This document shows positions 7,324 to 13,583 of a DNA stretch of 14,775 nucleotides, in pieces. How positions within the stretch are numbered: the first letter of the stretch is position 1; each line of letters opens with the position of its first letter. Origin of the DNA: Desulfobacteraceae bacterium 4572_89 (GTDB lineage: Bacteria; Desulfobacterota; Desulfobacteria; Desulfobacterales; Desulfobacteraceae); NCBI GenBank assembly GCA_002085465.1, contig NBML01000031.1, positions 1 through 14,775 of the forward strand. The letters are read 5' to 3'. The position numbers were made by a program, and so were the translations under genes. The notes under the pieces are model-generated. The model saw only the letters and a program-made list of their open reading frames with translations. It searched no databases and was not told the DNA's origin.

Positions 7324-7686
7324 CTAATTCTTAACCCGGTTGATTGTCTCTAAAAGTATTTCTATATCAATGGGTTTTTGAAGATATCCTGCAGCCCCCA
7401 TTTTTTCCATATCAAGCCTGTCGTTTTCATCTCCATGACCGGTTAGGATAATAACGTTGACATCTGGATGGGATTCTCTTATGCGACTAAGCACTTCGCT
7501 TCCATCCATCTCCGGCATTTTAAGGTCAAGCACAATCACATCCGGTGTAATTTGTTCCATCATATTCAGGGCCTCCTGGCCGGAATAAGCAACCAATGGA
7601 TTCAACATTCTCAGGCTTATTCTTTCAGCAAGAGTATCCACAAATTCCTTTTCATCATCCACAAGAAGAACATTTGTCCTAGTCAT
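7324..7686 (-). CDS. stand-alone CheY-like response regulator receiver (second copy)
   Basis: 120 residues, almost exactly one receiver domain, from the ATG at 7684-7686 with GGGGA seven bases upstream. Key residues are D10-D11, phospho-acceptor D54 (VLDLKMPEMDG), T82 (LTGHG) and K104 (LQKPID). It has no output domain. It resembles the receiver at 2880-3308 in the LxMPEMDG segment, the LLTG strand and the KPxDIE ending, so the two are probably related members of one system rather than unrelated regulators. It faces the PEP-binding gene tail to tail with 23 bases between the stops, and is divergent from threonine aldolase. The open frame extends to 7773, but the longer form has no ribosome binding site. 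Confidence 0.92.
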   Translation of the reverse strand: MTRTNVLLVDDEKEFVDTLAERISLRMLNPLVAYSGQEALNMMEQITPDVIVLDLKMPEMDGSEVLSRIRESHPDVNVIILTGHGDENDRLDMEKMGAAGYLQKPIDIEILLETINRVKN

Positions 7687-7880
7687 CCATTTTCCCCTTT
7701 GCCGGAATTTTCTATCCAGCCAGTATTTAAAAGGCTTTCCATATCTTGTACCACCTGGATGAATTGATTTCAAACATTAATATAAATACCATATTTTATA
7801 CACCATTATTTTTATGCATCAATACTCAAAAATATGATATGAAGGCCTAACATGTAAATCTCATTAAAGGACATATAAAT
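7687..7880. other. AT-rich divergent intergenic region
   Basis: These 194 bases lie between a leftward receiver gene and the rightward threonine aldolase gene. No small gene was found. It holds one copy of an 18-base motif that recurs at 9793 and a possible -10-like TATGAT at 7833-7838 without a good -35. Confidence 0.4.
7784..7801 (+). repeat. 18-base intergenic repeat, copy 1
   Basis: AAATACCATATTTTATAC matches the copy at 9793-9810 at 17 of 18 positions in the same orientation. Its first 13 bases form an inverted repeat, AAATA-CCA-TATTT. Both copies are intergenic. It might be an operator or a chance match in AT-rich DNA. Confidence 0.4.
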
Positions 7881-8897
7881 ATGAAATGGATTGACCTGAG
7901 AAGTGATACCGTGACCAAACCCACAAAACCAATGCTGGAAGCCATGGTCCAGGCAGAAGTGGGAGATGATGTCTATGGGGAAGACCCTACAATCAATCAT
8001 CTGGAAGCAATAGTCGCTAAAATGACAGGCATGGAAAGTGCAATATTCTGTGCCAGCGGCACCCAGAGTAACCTGCTGGCGTTAATGGCCCATTGCAACA
8101 GAGGGGATGAATATATTGTGGGCCAGCTTGCCCATACTTATCGCTATGAAGGCGGGGGAGCTGCCGTATTGGGAAGTATCCAGCCCCAGCCCCTGGATTT
8201 TGAACCTGACGGCTCCCTGGACCTTAAAAAAGCAGCGCAATTTATCAAACCCGATGATTTTCATTTTGCCAGAACAAAATTACTCTGCCTGGAAAACACC
8301 CATGGAGGGAAAGTGCTGCCAATGGATTATATTAAAGATGCCCGGAATTTTGTAAACACCCACAATCTTGGACTTCATCTGGACGGAGCAAGGGTGTTTA
8401 ATGCTGCAGTAAAACTCAAAATCCAGGTTACTGAAATTACCCGTCATTTTGACACGGTTTCCTGCTGTCTGTCCAAGGGTCTTGGCGCACCTGTGGGATC
8501 AGTTCTCTGCGGTCCTGAAAAAATCATCCACAAAGCAAGACGATGGCGGAAAATCCTGGGAGGAGGCATGCGCCAGGCAGGCATACTGGCGGCTGCAGGC
8601 ATCTATGCCCTGGAAAATAACGTGGACCGGCTGGAAAAAGACCATGAAAATGCCAGGACCCTGGCCCTGGGCCTGTCTGAAATCAAAGGAATTGGAATTA
8701 ACCCGGACCAGGTTCAGACCAATATTCTTTTTGTGGATATCCAGGGAGATATCAGGAGCCTGTATGCTCATTTAAAAGAAAAGGGAATCATCATTGATCA
8801 GTCAAATCATCTGCGCCTGGTAACCCACCTGGATATTACCCCCCAGGATATTGAACACACCATTGGGGCTTTCAGGACCGCAAATTCTATAATTTAA
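7881..8897 (+). CDS. ltaE: low-specificity L-threonine aldolase
   Basis: 338 residues, close to the 333 of E. coli LtaE, and alignable by eye over the whole length. This cytoplasmic PLP enzyme (fold type I) splits L-threonine and L-allo-threonine to glycine and acetaldehyde. The N-terminus IDLRSDTVTKPT is the family hallmark. The PLP lysine is K199 in CCLSKGLGAPVGS, the ring-stacking histidine is H85 in AHTYRYE, and the aspartate and arginine of HLDGARVFNAA are D168 and R171. The VLGSIQPQP segment at 97-104 is nearly identical to the E. coli enzyme. The start is supported by AAAGGA nine bases upstream. It appears to be a single-gene transcript ended by the hairpin at 8941-8971. It would provide glycine, or degrade threonine, independently of the signalling block beside it. 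Confidence 0.95.
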   Translation: MKWIDLRSDTVTKPTKPMLEAMVQAEVGDDVYGEDPTINHLEAIVAKMTGMESAIFCASGTQSNLLALMAHCNRGDEYIVGQLAHTYRYEGGGAAVLGSIQPQPLDFEPDGSLDLKKAAQFIKPDDFHFARTKLLCLENTHGGKVLPMDYIKDARNFVNTHNLGLHLDGARVFNAAVKLKIQVTEITRHFDTVSCCLSKGLGAPVGSVLCGPEKIIHKARRWRKILGGGMRQAGILAAAGIYALENNVDRLEKDHENARTLALGLSEIKGIGINPDQVQTNILFVDIQGDIRSLYAHLKEKGIIIDQSNHLRLVTHLDITPQDIEHTIGAFRTANSII

Positions 8898-8940
8898 ACG
8901 AAATAGCTTGCCTTTTTTTGCCCATCTACTGCGTTGCATC

Positions 8941-8971
8941 AAAGGCCGAATACGTATAGTATTCGGCCTTT
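8941..8971 (+). terminator. ltaE: strong hairpin after ltaE, probable terminator
   Basis: A perfect 13-bp inverted repeat (arms 8941-8953 and 8959-8971, AAAGGCCGAATAC and its complement) with a five-base GTATA loop lies 43 bases after the ltaE stop. The arm ends in TTT followed by CATTTTCG, so the U-tract is short and broken. It sits between ltaE and the convergent phosphodiesterase gene and could end transcription in both directions. The preceding sequence TGCCTTTTTTTGCCC and CATCTACTGCGTTGCATC looks like part of a larger dispersed element. Confidence 0.65.
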
Positions 8972-9009
8972 CATTTTCGTCACATTTTTCTTATCCCGTC
9001 ACTTAAGAT

Positions 9010-9714
9010 CTAATCTTTACCACCCATCTCTTTCAGCACCTTACGCATATAAGGTACCTTGTTAGTGAAAATCCCATGTACTTTATAGTGAAGAGCTTTC
9101 TTAAGATCTTTTTTACTGTTGACAGTAAAAGGATTTATCTTTTTTCGTAGAGAACGTGCAATCTTCACAGTTTCATCAGTAAAATGATTAATATTGGGAT
9201 GAAGATAATTAACCTTTGTTTCGATAAGCCTGGCTTTCAGGTCTGCCGGTGGTTCACCTATAAGAAGAGCTGTCTTCAATTTTGGCCTGTAGTCAGCAAG
9301 AACAAGAAGAGGCAGATAAAAAAACGATGAAATGACAATCTGTGACGACATTTCATAGTGTTCTATCATATCAACGATTTCTCGTTCCAAATGCTTTTCC
9401 TTCAACTCAATATTGAGCATAATATCGGTATCCTTTGCCAGAAGAAGCACTTCTTCCAGTAGAGGAACCCTCTCATTCTTGGAACCAAGTCTGACTTTTC
9501 TTACTTGAGTAAAATTGGCTTTTTTCAGTGAAATATCACTCCCGGATATCCGCTGAAGATTGTCATCGTGAACCACATAGAGATAATTTTTCTTTCCTTT
9601 CCGGACATCAAACTCAATCCAATCAGCCTTCTCACGAATTGCCCTTTTAAAGGATACAATAGTATTTTCACGTTCTTTTTCAGGTGACCCTCGATGGGCA
9701 TATAATTTAATCAT
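9010..9714 (-). CDS. glycerophosphodiester phosphodiesterase
   Basis: 234 residues from the ATG at 9712-9714; a TTG five codons upstream (9729) is an alternative start, and neither has a strong ribosome binding site. The GDPD-family active site is intact: H7-R8 in YAHRGS, E16-N17-T18 in RENTIVSF, E34 and D36 in WIEFDVR, H49-D50 in YVVHDD, and the later strand LNIELKE. No signal peptide or transmembrane segment is seen, so a cytoplasmic UgpQ-like enzyme is likely. It hydrolyses glycerophosphodiesters to glycerol 3-phosphate and an alcohol, recycling phospholipid headgroups. The gene stands alone, with the ltaE hairpin on one side and citrate synthase upstream in the same direction. Its base composition appears lower in GC than ltaE and it lacks their CTGG-rich codon style, which may indicate transfer. 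Confidence 0.92.
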   Translation of the reverse strand: MIKLYAHRGSPEKERENTIVSFKRAIREKADWIEFDVRKGKKNYLYVVHDDNLQRISGSDISLKKANFTQVRKVRLGSKNERVPLLEEVLLLAKDTDIMLNIELKEKHLEREIVDMIEHYEMSSQIVISSFFYLPLLVLADYRPKLKTALLIGEPPADLKARLIETKVNYLHPNINHFTDETVKIARSLRKKINPFTVNSKKDLKKALHYKVHGIFTNKVPYMRKVLKEMGGKD

Positions 9715-9792
9715 GGAAAACTCAATCAACTCTCTATTCTATTATTATTTTTCAACCACAATTTCTTTAAAAATACTATTTAAATTAATTGC

Positions 9793-9810
9793 AAATACCA
9801 TATTTAATAC
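9793..9810 (+). repeat. 18-base intergenic repeat, copy 2
   Basis: AAATACCATATTTAATAC, one mismatch from the copy at 7784-7801 and in the same orientation. It lies between citrate synthase and the phosphodiesterase gene, about 80 bases upstream of the latter's start, where a promoter or operator would be expected. Confidence 0.4.
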
Positions 9811-9837
9811 TCTCCTGCACTTAACCTGCTCAGCACC

Positions 9838-11124
9838 TTAGTAATTACGCTGTTCAATGGGCACATAATCTAATAATTGACTTCCCGTATAAATCTGTCG
9901 GGGCCTGGAAATCTTCATTTCCGGATCAATCATATCCTCTTTCCACTGGGCAATCCATCCCGGCAGCCTGCCAATGGCAAACATTACCGTAAACATATTT
10001 GTGGGAATTCCCATGGCCCGGAGCACAATCCCGGAATAAAAATCCACATTGGGATACAGGTTCTTATCTTTAAAATACGGATCATTAAGAGCGGCTTCTT
10101 CAAGTTTTCTGGCAATATCCAGCAGAGGATCTTTGACTTTAACCTTGCTGAGCACAATATCACACATCTTCTTCATGATTTTTGCCCTGGGATCGTAGGT
10201 TTTATACACCCTGTGCCCGAATCCCATGAGCCTGAATTTATCATCATTATCCTTTGCCCGGGAAATGCACTGATCTATGGTCATACCGTCTTTGGCAATT
10301 TTCTCAAGCATAAGGATAACCGCCTGATTGGCTCCCCCGTGCAAAGGGCCCCAAAGGGCTGATATTCCAGCAGAAATTGCAGAATAGATATTCACTTTTC
10401 CAGAACCCACCACCCTGACAGCAGTTGTTGAGCAATTCTGCTCATGATCAGCATGGAGTATCCAGAAAACATTCAAAGCCTGAACCAGGTCATCATCCAT
10501 ATGATAGGGGATCACCACAGAGTCAAACATCATATTTAAAAAATTGGCGCAATAACATAAATGGGGCCGGGGATATACCACTTTCTGACCAATGGATATT
10601 TTATAGGCCATGGCCGCCATGGTCCTGATCTTGGAAATGATGCGCAGATAGGTTTTATTCATCTCCTCTTCCAGGTCCATCAATTCGGGATAAAAGCTTC
10701 TCATGGCATTGACCATGGCAGATAAAATCCCCATGGGATGTGCCTGGGGAGGATAATTCTGATAAAAAGCCTTCATATTCTCATGAACTGGAGAAAAATC
10801 ATTTAAATATACAGAGGTCCTTGTCAATTCCTCCTGGGTGGGAAGTTTACCCGTGATTAGTAAAAATGCTGTTTCAACAAAAGTAGAGGATTCTGCCAGC
10901 TGTTCAATGGGGATTCCCCTGTACCGAAGGATTCCTTTTTCACCATCCATATAGGTGATGGCAGATTTACATGCGCCTGTATTCCCATACCCCGGATCAA
11001 ATGTGACATAACCGGTTTGCGGACGAAGAGTTCTTATATCAATTGCTTTTTCACCTTCAGAACCTGTAATAACAGGTAGAATGACTTCTTTTCCATCAAT
11101 TATTAATTTTGCAAATTCTTCCAT
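9838..11124 (-). CDS. gltA: citrate synthase (type II, GltA-like)
   Basis: 428 residues, the same length class as E. coli GltA (427). It condenses acetyl-CoA with oxaloacetate to citrate. The catalytic residues are H262 in GPLHGGANQ, H304 in GFGHRVYK and D361 in NVDFYSG, with the helper segment HADHEQNCST at 224-233. The N-terminal domain (KLIIDGKEVILPVITGSEG, then FDPGYGNTGACKSAITYMDGEKG) is typical of the hexameric, NADH-sensitive Gram-negative form rather than the shorter dimeric type. Its start lies nine bases after the stop of the FmdB-like gene, so it is expected to be expressed from a promoter upstream of that gene. In Desulfobacter-type sulfate reducers citrate synthase feeds the oxidative TCA cycle for acetate oxidation, which would fit this genome (inference). 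Confidence 0.97.
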   Translation of the reverse strand: MEEFAKLIIDGKEVILPVITGSEGEKAIDIRTLRPQTGYVTFDPGYGNTGACKSAITYMDGEKGILRYRGIPIEQLAESSTFVETAFLLITGKLPTQEELTRTSVYLNDFSPVHENMKAFYQNYPPQAHPMGILSAMVNAMRSFYPELMDLEEEMNKTYLRIISKIRTMAAMAYKISIGQKVVYPRPHLCYCANFLNMMFDSVVIPYHMDDDLVQALNVFWILHADHEQNCSTTAVRVVGSGKVNIYSAISAGISALWGPLHGGANQAVILMLEKIAKDGMTIDQCISRAKDNDDKFRLMGFGHRVYKTYDPRAKIMKKMCDIVLSKVKVKDPLLDIARKLEEAALNDPYFKDKNLYPNVDFYSGIVLRAMGIPTNMFTVMFAIGRLPGWIAQWKEDMIDPEMKISRPRQIYTGSQLLDYVPIEQRNY

Positions 11125-11133
11125 ATAACGATT

Positions 11134-11406
11134 CTACCCCTTTGTTTCTCCCGGAACAGTATAGGTTGTACATGATCCAGTGGAACATTCCCTTTCCTGG
11201 GTCTGGACACCCCGGGACCGGCCGCTGGAGGGTGAACTGCCTCCGGAAGAACTGCCCATGGCATAATTGGTTTTGGAAACAACCCTTTGAAACTCCAGTG
11301 ATTTACACTTGGGACAATTTATAACAGTATCATCATCATTGGATCCCATGACGATGACTTCAAAAAACTCTTCACATTTTGAACATTTAAATTCAAATAT
11401 CGGCAT
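11134..11406 (-). CDS. FmdB-family zinc ribbon protein
   Basis: 90 residues from the ATG at 11404-11406, with a clear GGGAG five bases upstream (plus-strand 11412-11416). It begins MPIFEFKCSKC, the hallmark of the FmdB regulatory protein family, and has four zinc-ligand cysteines in two CxxC pairs (C8, C11, C31, C34). The rest is a low-complexity Ser/Gly-rich tail (SSSGGSSPSSG) with two more cysteines near the end. The family's role is poorly defined; the name comes from a putative regulator in a methylotroph formamidase cluster. It lies nine bases upstream of citrate synthase and is probably the first gene of a two-gene transcript. The upstream start at 11424 has no ribosome binding site. 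Confidence 0.9.
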   Translation of the reverse strand: MPIFEFKCSKCEEFFEVIVMGSNDDDTVINCPKCKSLEFQRVVSKTNYAMGSSSGGSSPSSGRSRGVQTQERECSTGSCTTYTVPGETKG

Positions 11407-11452
11407 TTTAACTCCCAGGTACATTTATAATTAATTTGAGCACTATCACGCG

Positions 11453-11470
11453 AGCTGTTAGCTAACAGCT
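11453..11470. promoter_or_regulatory. 18-bp perfect palindrome upstream of fmdB-gltA
   Basis: AGCTGTTAGCTAACAGCT is its own reverse complement. It is centred about 55 bases upstream of the FmdB-like start codon and about 57 bases beyond the recN stop, within a 112-base gap. There is no loop and no T-run on either side, so it looks more like a dimeric repressor or activator site than a terminator. No regulator can be assigned. Confidence 0.5.
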
Positions 11471-11518
11471 AATTCCTATACTATTAAATTTTAAAAATAA
11501 ATATTTTTTATGGCCATG

Positions 11519-13246
11519 TCAAGACAGGGCAAGCAGCTCTTTGGCATGAATCAGGGTGGCAGGAGTAATCTGCTGGCCCCCAATCATCCTGGCAATCTCT
11601 TCAACTCTTTCCTCCCTGGTTTCAAGGGGTATGATAGATGTACAGGTCCTCCCGTTAACAATCTCCTTTAATATCCTGAACTGATTTGCACCATATTTGG
11701 CAATCTGGGCCAGATGGGTGATGCAAATCACCTGGTGCCGATCACCCAGTTCCTTTAATTTTAATCCCACCTTTTCCGAGGTAGCCCCGCCAATGCCTGC
11801 ATCCACTTCATCAAAAATAAGAGTTTCCAGGGACTGGGTAGAAGACAGCACTGCCTTGAGGGCAAGTACAATCCTTGACAATTCTCCGCCCGATGCGATC
11901 CTGGCAAGGGGTCTGGGTAATTCTCCGGGGTTTGGACTTAACATAAAACTGATTTTATCCATGCCTGTTGGGAAAATTTTCTGCCTGTCTTCTGTATAAA
12001 TTCCCTTTCCCGTGTCCAAATCTGCTTTTGATAACGGGTTTGAATCCATCTGGCTTGAAAAGGCAACCTCAAACCTTGCCTTTCCCATCTCAAGTGCGCC
12101 AAGCTCTTTCTGGGCAAGGTCAGCCAATAAAAGCCCAGCCTTCTGCCTTTTCATGGACAGGGACAAGGCTTTTTGCCTGATCTCCTGTACAAGAACTGCC
12201 TTTTTCTGTTCCAGATCCTGTATCTGTTTTTCAAGTCCCTGGGTTCCTGCCAGGGCTGCTTTCATGGTTTCATATTTATCAAACAAAGAGGAAAGGCTGC
12301 CCCCGTATTTTCTTTTCAGCCTTGAGACAAGATCCAGGCGCTGGTTTACCAGCTCCAGGGATTCAGGGTCCAGGTCAATGGTGGATGAATAGGTTCTCAA
12401 AACCTGGACAACATCCTGGAGTTCAAATATCATGGATTCCAGCCGTTCTGCCACAGAACCAAGGGTATGGTCTGTTCTGGAAAACTTTTCAACATCTGTT
12501 TTTAAAAATGAAATACGCTCAATAAGGGATTTTTCCCGGTCATATATCTCATGGATGCTTCCATTGACTGCTTCAAAAATTCTGCTGGCATTCTGAAGAC
12601 GATCCCTTTGAATATCAAGGGTTTCATCCTCTTCAGGCAGAATATCAGCAGCCTCAATTTCATCCACCTGGAATTGAAGAAGGTCTTGTTCCCGATTTTT
12701 TTTTTCTTTTCTGGATTTAAGGGAAGTAATTTCTGCTGCCAGGGGCAGAATGGCTTTATGGAGTTTAGCCACCTCTTCCCTTAACAGGCCTGTATCAGCA
12801 AATTCATCCAGGATATAGAGGTGGTTTTCCTCCCTGAGCAATCCCTGGTGGGCATGCTGGCTTGAAATTCCGGCAAGGTTCCAGGTAACCTGTTTCAAAA
12901 AATCCAGGGTAGACTGCCGGGAATTGACAAAAACCCTGCTCTTGCCCGAGCTGGAAATAACCCGGCGGATGATGAGTCCTTCAGATCCGTCCATACCCTG
13001 TTCTCCAAGAACCTTTGCTGCATGGGAATCAGGTTCAATATCAAAAAAAGCCTCCAGTTCTGCTGTTTGTTCACCCGTTCTGACTAGGTCTGCCGAAGCC
13101 CTGGAGCCCAGGAGCAGGTTCACGGCTTCTATGATAATAGATTTTCCAGCCCCGGTCTCACCAGTGAGCACTGAAAGTCCCGGCTTAAATAAAATTCTTA
13201 TGTCATCAATGATTGCAAATTTTTTTATGGCAAGCTCGCTCAGCAT
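11519..13246 (-). CDS. recN: DNA repair protein RecN
   Basis: 575 residues (E. coli RecN has 553). SMC-like ATPase acting in double-strand break repair on chromosomal DNA. The Walker A motif is GETGAGKS at 29-36; the long middle region (about 160-390) is rich in charged heptads and forms the coiled coil; the ABC signature is SGGELS at 452-457 and Walker B is LIFDEVDAG around 476-484, followed by the ICITHLAQIA H-loop segment. The ATG at 13244-13246 has an excellent GGGAGG four bases upstream, so it is chosen over the upstream in-frame TTG at 13261. It follows the 58-residue protein gene by 15 bases and is likely co-transcribed with it. Confidence 0.96.
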   Translation of the reverse strand: MLSELAIKKFAIIDDIRILFKPGLSVLTGETGAGKSIIIEAVNLLLGSRASADLVRTGEQTAELEAFFDIEPDSHAAKVLGEQGMDGSEGLIIRRVISSSGKSRVFVNSRQSTLDFLKQVTWNLAGISSQHAHQGLLREENHLYILDEFADTGLLREEVAKLHKAILPLAAEITSLKSRKEKKNREQDLLQFQVDEIEAADILPEEDETLDIQRDRLQNASRIFEAVNGSIHEIYDREKSLIERISFLKTDVEKFSRTDHTLGSVAERLESMIFELQDVVQVLRTYSSTIDLDPESLELVNQRLDLVSRLKRKYGGSLSSLFDKYETMKAALAGTQGLEKQIQDLEQKKAVLVQEIRQKALSLSMKRQKAGLLLADLAQKELGALEMGKARFEVAFSSQMDSNPLSKADLDTGKGIYTEDRQKIFPTGMDKISFMLSPNPGELPRPLARIASGGELSRIVLALKAVLSSTQSLETLIFDEVDAGIGGATSEKVGLKLKELGDRHQVICITHLAQIAKYGANQFRILKEIVNGRTCTSIIPLETREERVEEIARMIGGQQITPATLIHAKELLALS

Positions 13247-13250
13247 AAAG

Positions 13251-13256
13251 CCTCCC
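13251..13256 (-). promoter_or_regulatory. recN: ribosome binding site deciding the recN start
   Basis: GGGAGG (CCTCCC on the plus strand) lies four bases upstream of the ATG at 13246. It makes this start far better than the TTG at 13261. Confidence 0.8.
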
Positions 13257-13261
13257 TGCAA

Positions 13262-13438
13262 TCATGACTCATTGGAAGGAGATTCTTTATTTAAATTTTC
13301 TCTAACTGTCTTATTCACTGTTCCATGGATATCCCGAAAGGATTCATGGATGTTGGAGGGGGACAATCTGCCCATTTCAATAAACTTGACAATAATTTCC
13401 TTGGTGGTTCTCAGTATTTGTTCGTCTATGGATTTCAT
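13262..13438 (-). CDS. 58-residue conserved-looking small protein
   Basis: The ATG at 13436-13438 opens a 58-codon frame: MKSIDEQILRTTKEI, then VKFIEMGRLSPSNIHE and a charged helical tail. It looks like a short, fully helical, cytoplasmic protein. The spacing of T-x-EI, the f/y-I-x-x-G-x-lSP segment and the following helix recalls the N-terminal half of MucR/Ros-type proteins, but the zinc finger that binds DNA in those proteins is absent, so this is only a weak resemblance. Its stop is 15 bases before the recN start, which suggests an operon. No strong ribosome binding site is visible; a TTG start at 13474 is possible. I do not recognise its function. Confidence 0.6.
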   Translation of the reverse strand: MKSIDEQILRTTKEIIVKFIEMGRLSPSNIHESFRDIHGTVNKTVRENLNKESPSNES

Positions 13439-13516
13439 AAAAATCTGAATACCAGAACAAGCCGTCAAGGTCAAGAATTTGCAGTACTTTATTTGTATAT
13501 TCTTGCATTGCCTGTA

Positions 13517-13544
13517 TTGCCATGGAAAATATAATGCTTATAAT
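13517..13544 (+). promoter_or_regulatory. sigma70 promoter for the TraB-like gene
   Basis: TTGCCA at 13517-13522 (five of six matches to -35) and TATAAT at 13539-13544 (perfect -10) are separated by 16 bases. A second TATAAT occurs nine bases earlier at 13530-13535. The promoter points to the GTG start at 13584 with a predicted leader of about 35 bases. Confidence 0.6.
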
Positions 13545-13570
13545 AAAAATTCCATTTTAATTGACAAAAA

Positions 13571-13575
13571 AGGTG
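13571..13575 (+). promoter_or_regulatory. ribosome binding site supporting a GTG start
   Basis: AGGTG lies eight bases before GTG at 13584. It lies downstream of the predicted promoter, whereas the alternative in-frame TTG at 13479 lies upstream of it. Confidence 0.6.
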
Positions 13576-13583
13576 CCCACGGC

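Noticed and set aside
11485..11510. AT-rich inverted repeat after recN (AAAAATA / TATTTTT)
   Set aside because: The stem has only A-T pairs and would be too weak to act as a terminator with confidence.
11697..12392. Overlapping open frames on the plus strand opposite recN
   Set aside because: They are antisense shadows of recN, without ribosome binding sites or recognisable motifs.
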